From the NCBI RefSeq assembly GCF_018729455.1, contig NZ_JAHHZF010000007.1, positions 248,001-312,000 of the forward strand: DNA of 64,000 nucleotides, written 5' to 3'. The translations under genes were made by a program, and so were the position numbers. Positions 60,450-64,000 of this stretch are shown here, piece after piece (within the stretch, counting starts at the first letter, position 1; each line of letters starts with the position of its first letter). The notes under the pieces were generated by a model. The model saw only the letters and a list, made by a program, of their open reading frames with translations, had not been told where the DNA came from and did no database searches. The stretch is from Prosthecodimorpha staleyi. GTDB lineage: Bacteria > Pseudomonadota > Alphaproteobacteria > Rhizobiales > Ancalomicrobiaceae.

Positions 60450-61852
60450 CAGGCGGTTCCCTCCAGGATGGCGCCCTGGGCGGCGAGGCGCGCGCGCAGG
60501 CGGTCGACCGGCAGAGCACGCAGGTCGTTGAGCGGGTCGTTGTCCTCGCGCAGCATGGCGGCGGCGGTGCCCGCGGCTTGGCCCATGGCGAGGCAGGTGC
60601 CCATCACGCGCGCCGAGGAATGGGCAATGCGGGTCGCCGACATGCAGCGGCCGACGACCATCAGGTTGGCGACGCCACGGGCGATAAGCATGCCGAACGG
60701 GATGTCGTAAGACCCGCCTCCCTGGATCGGCCGACGGTGGTGGCCCGTACCGGCGAGATGCACGTCGATCTCGTGGGCCCCCTTGGCGATCCCATCGGGT
60801 CGCTTGCGGGCGAGCGCAACATCGTCGTCCCCGAGCACCACGTCGCACAGGATGCGCCGCGTCTCGCGGATGCCGATCCGCGGGGCAAGGCCCGAGAAGA
60901 CGGCTCGCTCGAAACCCGGCACGCAGGCCTTCAGGAAGCCGGCGCAGTCCCAGACCTGGCGCACCAGGTCGGCGAAGGCGGAGCTGAGGCGCGCCGTGTC
61001 GGTCGCGTCCAGATGACCGACGCGGGTGGTGTTGACGCTGACTTCGCGGCGGGCGAGCGAGGTCGGGGTGATGCCCATCATGCTCGACCGGTGCAGCAGC
61101 CCGCGCGCAATGGCGTCGCGCATCAGGGGACCGTCGCCGACCAGGAAGACCTTCGGCAGGCCCTGTCGGTAGAGCGCCTCGGCGCATTGGCGGCGATCGA
61201 GGCCCAGGCCCTCGAACTCGCCGAGGCCGGCATTTTCAGGGTGGTCGCGTACGAAGCGCAGAAGCCGTTCGCCGTCGACGCCGATCATGCGGAACATCAG
61301 GGTCACCGGCTGCAATTCGCCGAGCGCGGCATCGCCGATCTCGTGAGGCACACCGGCCGCCACCGCGACGTCCCCGTCGCCGGAGGCGTCGATCACGGTC
61401 GCCGCCTCCACCAGCACGCGCCGGCCCTTGGTGACCACGATGACGCCGCGCAGCCGGTCGCCGTCCATCACCACGCCGTCGGCGTAGCTGTAGAGCCGCA
61501 GCGCGACGCCGGCCGCCGAGAGCAGATTGACCACCGCCACCTTCATGATCTCGGGATCGACCGCGACGACATGCAGCGACCGGTAGTCGTTGATCGGGCC
61601 GATATAGCCGCCGAGCCGTTCGCATTCGGCGAAGAGTTCGCGGCAGACGCCACCGACCACCCATTCGCCGCGGCTCGACAGGCAGCCGTCGACCGGGATG
61701 CCGGAGACCAGTTCGCCACCGACCATCGGCCCGGCATCGACCAGCAGGACCCGGGCTCCGTTGCGCGCCGCTGCGATCGCGGCGCCGATCCCGGCTGCAC
61801 CGGCGCCGACCACCAGCACGTCCCATTTCTCCAGATTGAGTGTCTCGGACAT
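60449..61852 (-). CDS. FAD-dependent oxidoreductase (FAD_oxidored type), copy 1
   Basis: This 467-residue flavoprotein has VLVVGAGAAGIGAAIAAARN, GGELVSGIPVDGCLSSRGEW, ETRRILCDVVLGDDDV in the middle and VMGTCLAMGQAAGTAAAMLR at the end. The family (related to FAD-dependent sugar or succinate-type dehydrogenases) oxidises polyols, cyclitols or amines in other bacteria, but few members are characterised. It lies three bases after the ATPase gene and is followed immediately by its paralogue. Confidence 0.9.
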   Translation of the reverse strand: MSETLNLEKWDVLVVGAGAAGIGAAIAAARNGARVLLVDAGPMVGGELVSGIPVDGCLSSRGEWVVGGVCRELFAECERLGGYIGPINDYRSLHVVAVDPEIMKVAVVNLLSAAGVALRLYSYADGVVMDGDRLRGVIVVTKGRRVLVEAATVIDASGDGDVAVAAGVPHEIGDAALGELQPVTLMFRMIGVDGERLLRFVRDHPENAGLGEFEGLGLDRRQCAEALYRQGLPKVFLVGDGPLMRDAIARGLLHRSSMMGITPTSLARREVSVNTTRVGHLDATDTARLSSAFADLVRQVWDCAGFLKACVPGFERAVFSGLAPRIGIRETRRILCDVVLGDDDVALARKRPDGIAKGAHEIDVHLAGTGHHRRPIQGGGSYDIPFGMLIARGVANLMVVGRCMSATRIAHSSARVMGTCLAMGQAAGTAAAMLREDNDPLNDLRALPVDRLRARLAAQGAILEGTA

Positions 61853-61855
61853 GAT

Positions 61856-62956
61856 CTACGCTCCGGCGCCGAGCGCCGCTCCCGTGGCCGGATCGAACGC
61901 GGTCAGGCGCGCGGCGTCGGCACGCAGGCCGATGCGGTCGCCCTTGGCGAAGCCGTCGGACGGGTCGGCGCGGGCGACCACCTCGGCGCCGCCGTCGAGC
62001 CGGCAGTAGAGGATCGCGTCGGGGCCGGAGAGCTCGACCTGCGCGACGACGGCCCCATCGGCACCATCCGCCACCCGGGACGGACGCAGCGCCTCGGCCC
62101 GGATGCAGAGGACGACGGGCCGGCCGGAGAAGGGTGCGAGGTGGCGGGCGGCGGCGGCGTCGAGCGCGAGCCGGCCGTCGGGGGCCACGAAGGCGAGGCC
62201 GCCGCCCGTCTCGAGCCGCCCGGTCATCAGCACCGGCTCGCGTTCGCCGAGGAACCCGGCGACGAACAGGTTGGCCGGCCGGGCATAGATTTCGGCGGGG
62301 CTCGCGAACTGCTGCAGGCGCCCCTCGGCGAAGACCGCGATCCGCGTTGCCAGCGTCATCGCCTCGGCCTGATCGTGGGTGACGTAGACGATGGTCGAGC
62401 CGATCGCCTCATGAAGCGCCTTGATGTCTCGGCGCATGCGAATCCGAAGGCGGGCGTCCAGGTTGGACAGCGGCTCGTCGAGCAGAAATACCTTCGGATC
62501 GCGGATCATCGCGCGGCCGAGCGCGACGCGCTGCTGCTGGCCGCCGGAGAGTTCCTTGGGGTATCGGTGCAGCAGGTCGCCGAGGCCGAGCGTGCCGGCG
62601 ACGCGGTCGACTTTCGCCTCCACCACCGCAGCGGCGACGCGGCGGTCGCGCGCCCTGAGCGGGAATTCGAGATTTTCGAAGACGGTGAGGTGGGGGTAGA
62701 GGGCGTAGTTCTGGAAGACCATGGCGATGTCGCGCCGGTCGGGCGTCACGTCGTTGACGATCCGACCGCCGATCCGGATCTCTCCGTCGTCGGCGTCGAT
62801 CAGGCCGGCGAGGAGATTGAGGGTGGTGGTCTTGCCGGAGCCGGAGGGTCCGAGCAGGGCGACGAACTCGCCCGGTTCTATGGCGAGATCGAGGCCGGCA
62901 AGCGCCACGGCATCGCCGTAGGTCTTGCGCACGCCGGCGAAGGTGACGCTGGTCAT
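61856..62956 (-). CDS. sugar ABC transporter ATP-binding protein (UgpC/MalK-like)
   Basis: This 366-residue ATPase has Walker A GPSGSGKTT, MVFQNYALYPHLTVFENL, signature LSGGQQQR, Walker B VFLLDEPLSNLDA and a C-terminal OB-type domain (about 240-366). It powers the importer formed by the permease pair upstream and the family 1 binding protein at the operon end. It follows the MalG-type permease by three bases. Confidence 0.95.
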   Translation of the reverse strand: MTSVTFAGVRKTYGDAVALAGLDLAIEPGEFVALLGPSGSGKTTTLNLLAGLIDADDGEIRIGGRIVNDVTPDRRDIAMVFQNYALYPHLTVFENLEFPLRARDRRVAAAVVEAKVDRVAGTLGLGDLLHRYPKELSGGQQQRVALGRAMIRDPKVFLLDEPLSNLDARLRIRMRRDIKALHEAIGSTIVYVTHDQAEAMTLATRIAVFAEGRLQQFASPAEIYARPANLFVAGFLGEREPVLMTGRLETGGGLAFVAPDGRLALDAAAARHLAPFSGRPVVLCIRAEALRPSRVADGADGAVVAQVELSGPDAILYCRLDGGAEVVARADPSDGFAKGDRIGLRADAARLTAFDPATGAALGAGA

Positions 62957-62959
62957 GGT

Positions 62960-63853
62960 TCAGCCCTTGATGCTGCCGCCGGTCATGCCGGACAGGAAAT
63001 AGCGCTGGAACAGGAGGAAGACGGCGATGACGGGCAGGATGGAGAGCATCGCCGAGGCGGTGAGCGGCCCCCAGTCGCGGCCGTAGAAGCCCAGATAGCC
63101 GTAGATGGCGACCGGCAGGGTTTTCACGCTCTCCGACGACACCATCACGACCGCAACGACGAAGTCGTTCCACGCGAAGGTGAGGACGAAGAGGCCGGCC
63201 GCCACCAAGCCAGGCCCGGAGAGCGGCAATACGACCTTGCGCAGGGTCTCGATCCGCGAGCAGCCGTCGATGCGGGCGGCCTGCTCCAGTTCGATCGGTA
63301 GCGAGCCGAAATATCCGTAGAGCAGCCAAACCACGATCGGCAGCTGATAGGCGGTGTAGAGGAGCGCGAGCCCGGTCAGGCTGTCGGCGAGGCCGACGGA
63401 GGTGAGAAGCGTGAAGGTCGGCACCAGGACCGAGGGCAGCGGGATGCTCATCAGCGCCACGACGCCGAAGAGGAGCGCGGTCTTGCCGCGGAAGCGCAGC
63501 CGGGCGAGGGCGTAGGCCGCGAGGCTGCCGATCGCCAGCGACAGGAGTACCGCGACGACGGAGACGACGGCGCTGTTCAGCACGAAGCGATGGATGCCGG
63601 TGGTGAAGAGGAGCGCGTAATGCTCGAGCGTCGGACGCGACGGAACCAGTTCAGGCGGATAGGCGAGGATCTCGGAGGCCGGCTTCAGCGAGGTGGACAA
63701 GCCCCAAAGGATCGGCCCGAGCGCGACCGCGGCGATCAGGAGGTCGGCGGCGAGACCGCCGAGCCTGCGGCCGGCACGCCGGCGGCGCCAGGACCTGGTC
63801 CGGTGGGCGGGCGGGGCCGCGGCGGGGCGCGGCGTCGTGCCGGGACGGGTCAT
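62960..63853 (-). CDS. sugar ABC transporter permease (MalG-like)
   Basis: This 297-residue permease has a Pro/Arg-rich cytoplasmic N-terminus and about six membrane segments. The coupling loop contains EQAARIDGCSRIETLRKVVL, and the C-terminal RYFLSGMTGGSIKG is typical of MalG/UgpE proteins. Its start overlaps the stop of the preceding permease gene (ATGA). Confidence 0.94.
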   Translation of the reverse strand: MTRPGTTPRPAAAPPAHRTRSWRRRRAGRRLGGLAADLLIAAVALGPILWGLSTSLKPASEILAYPPELVPSRPTLEHYALLFTTGIHRFVLNSAVVSVVAVLLSLAIGSLAAYALARLRFRGKTALLFGVVALMSIPLPSVLVPTFTLLTSVGLADSLTGLALLYTAYQLPIVVWLLYGYFGSLPIELEQAARIDGCSRIETLRKVVLPLSGPGLVAAGLFVLTFAWNDFVVAVVMVSSESVKTLPVAIYGYLGFYGRDWGPLTASAMLSILPVIAVFLLFQRYFLSGMTGGSIKG

Positions 63854-64000
63854 GGCGAGAGGCTCCGGCCGCGGCGGAACAGGACGAGGTTCGCGCCGAT
63901 CATGATGAGATTGAAGACGAAGACCAGGAGCGCCAGCGCATTGGCCTCGCCGATGCGGAAGTCGACGAAACCGAGCCGGTACATGGCGAGGCCGGTCGTC
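63850..64000 (-). CDS. sugar ABC transporter permease (MalF/UgpA-like), partial
   Basis: Only the last 49 residues are in the window; the gene continues past the right edge. They read GLAMYRLGFVDFRIGEANAL and then a membrane segment ending ANLVLFRRGRSLSP. This is the usual C-terminus of MalF-type permeases, where the conserved YR.. F....G.A.A..... pattern precedes the last helix. The stop overlaps the next gene's start, confirming that the pair is co-translated. Confidence 0.85.
   Translation of the reverse strand, partial: TTGLAMYRLGFVDFRIGEANALALLVFVFNLIMIGANLVLFRRGRSLSP

Noticed and set aside
60323-63301. A 992-codon open frame on the plus strand
   Set aside because: It runs antisense to two FAD oxidoreductase genes and the ATPase gene, each with full family motifs; the translation is low-complexity, typical of GC-rich shadow frames.
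1-64000. CRISPR arrays, riboswitches, rRNA, integrase genes or prophage modules
   Set aside because: I looked for regularly spaced repeats, conserved riboswitch cores, rRNA segments and tyrosine/serine recombinase motifs and found none; only one doubtful phage-like fragment (33664-33917) is present.

Overview
The window is GC-rich DNA from a bacterium, most likely an alphaproteobacterium of the Hyphomicrobiales/Rhodospirillales type. The basis is the dense set of catabolic ABC importers, the IolC-DUF2090 fusion kinase, the RpiR, LysR and FCD-GntR regulators, and the families of transposase relics; no marker gene fixes the genus. It looks like an accessory, catabolism-rich region (large plasmid or flexible chromosome). 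There is no rRNA, CRISPR array or replication gene. The only RNA gene seen is tRNA-Ser(GGA) at 1419-1508.

Layout, left half. A sulfotransferase-like gene (171-1163, minus) and the tRNA are followed by an internally deleted IS3 relic. A tight plus-strand catabolic operon (2324-11614) encodes a ThDP enzyme, a spermidine/putrescine-type ABC importer, an Asp/Glu/hydantoin-type racemase, two NodB/PuuE-like proteins (the second lacking the usual catalytic residues) and an M20 hydrolase. A LysR gene diverges from an FAD-linked 2-hydroxyacid oxidase (11653-14084). An RpiR regulator precedes a dipeptide-type ABC importer with a fused double ATPase and a conserved gene of unknown function (14376-21738). 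That unit abuts the 3' relic of an aminotransferase and an IS256 relic (21752-22385).

Centre. A minus-strand operon (22391-29905) has a 3-hydroxyisobutyrate-dehydrogenase-like gene, a branched-chain-type ABC importer (livK-H-M-G-F), a third ATPase that lacks the ABC signature, and an SDR. It diverges from rpiR-iolC (30042-32913); two dyads in the gap fit the inverted repeat reported for IolR. From 33.5 to 38.5 kb lies a graveyard of Rhs polymorphic-toxin pieces with AT-rich putative immunity genes, an IS5 (IS427-type) element and an IS630 element.

Right half. An operon transcribed from 44873 to 38484 encodes an ArgH-type lyase, a polar-amino-acid ABC importer, an MmgE/PrpD protein and a NodB deacetylase, with a divergent LysR gene. 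It is followed by a GNAT gene and a broken IS256. A second Rhs piece (47585-49216) ends in an HNH-like nuclease tail followed at once by an SMI1/KNR4 immunity gene and an orphan second HNH-like tail. The two Rhs cores form a 552-bp inverted repeat around the lyase operon. After a truncated gspE come a sugar-acid dehydratase/aldolase-like unit with a NitT/TauT-type ABC importer (51176-56392), its divergent GntR regulator over a perfect 18-bp palindrome, and a sugar-type ABC importer that includes two tandem FAD oxidoreductases and runs off the right edge.

The common theme is modular uptake-plus-catabolism: six ABC importers, each with its own regulator or enzymes, separated by IS and toxin debris. 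The points I find most worth a second look are the signature-less third ATPase of the liv-type operon, the inverted Rhs repeat with two different toxin tips, the paired active/inactive NodB proteins, and three sets of operator candidates.
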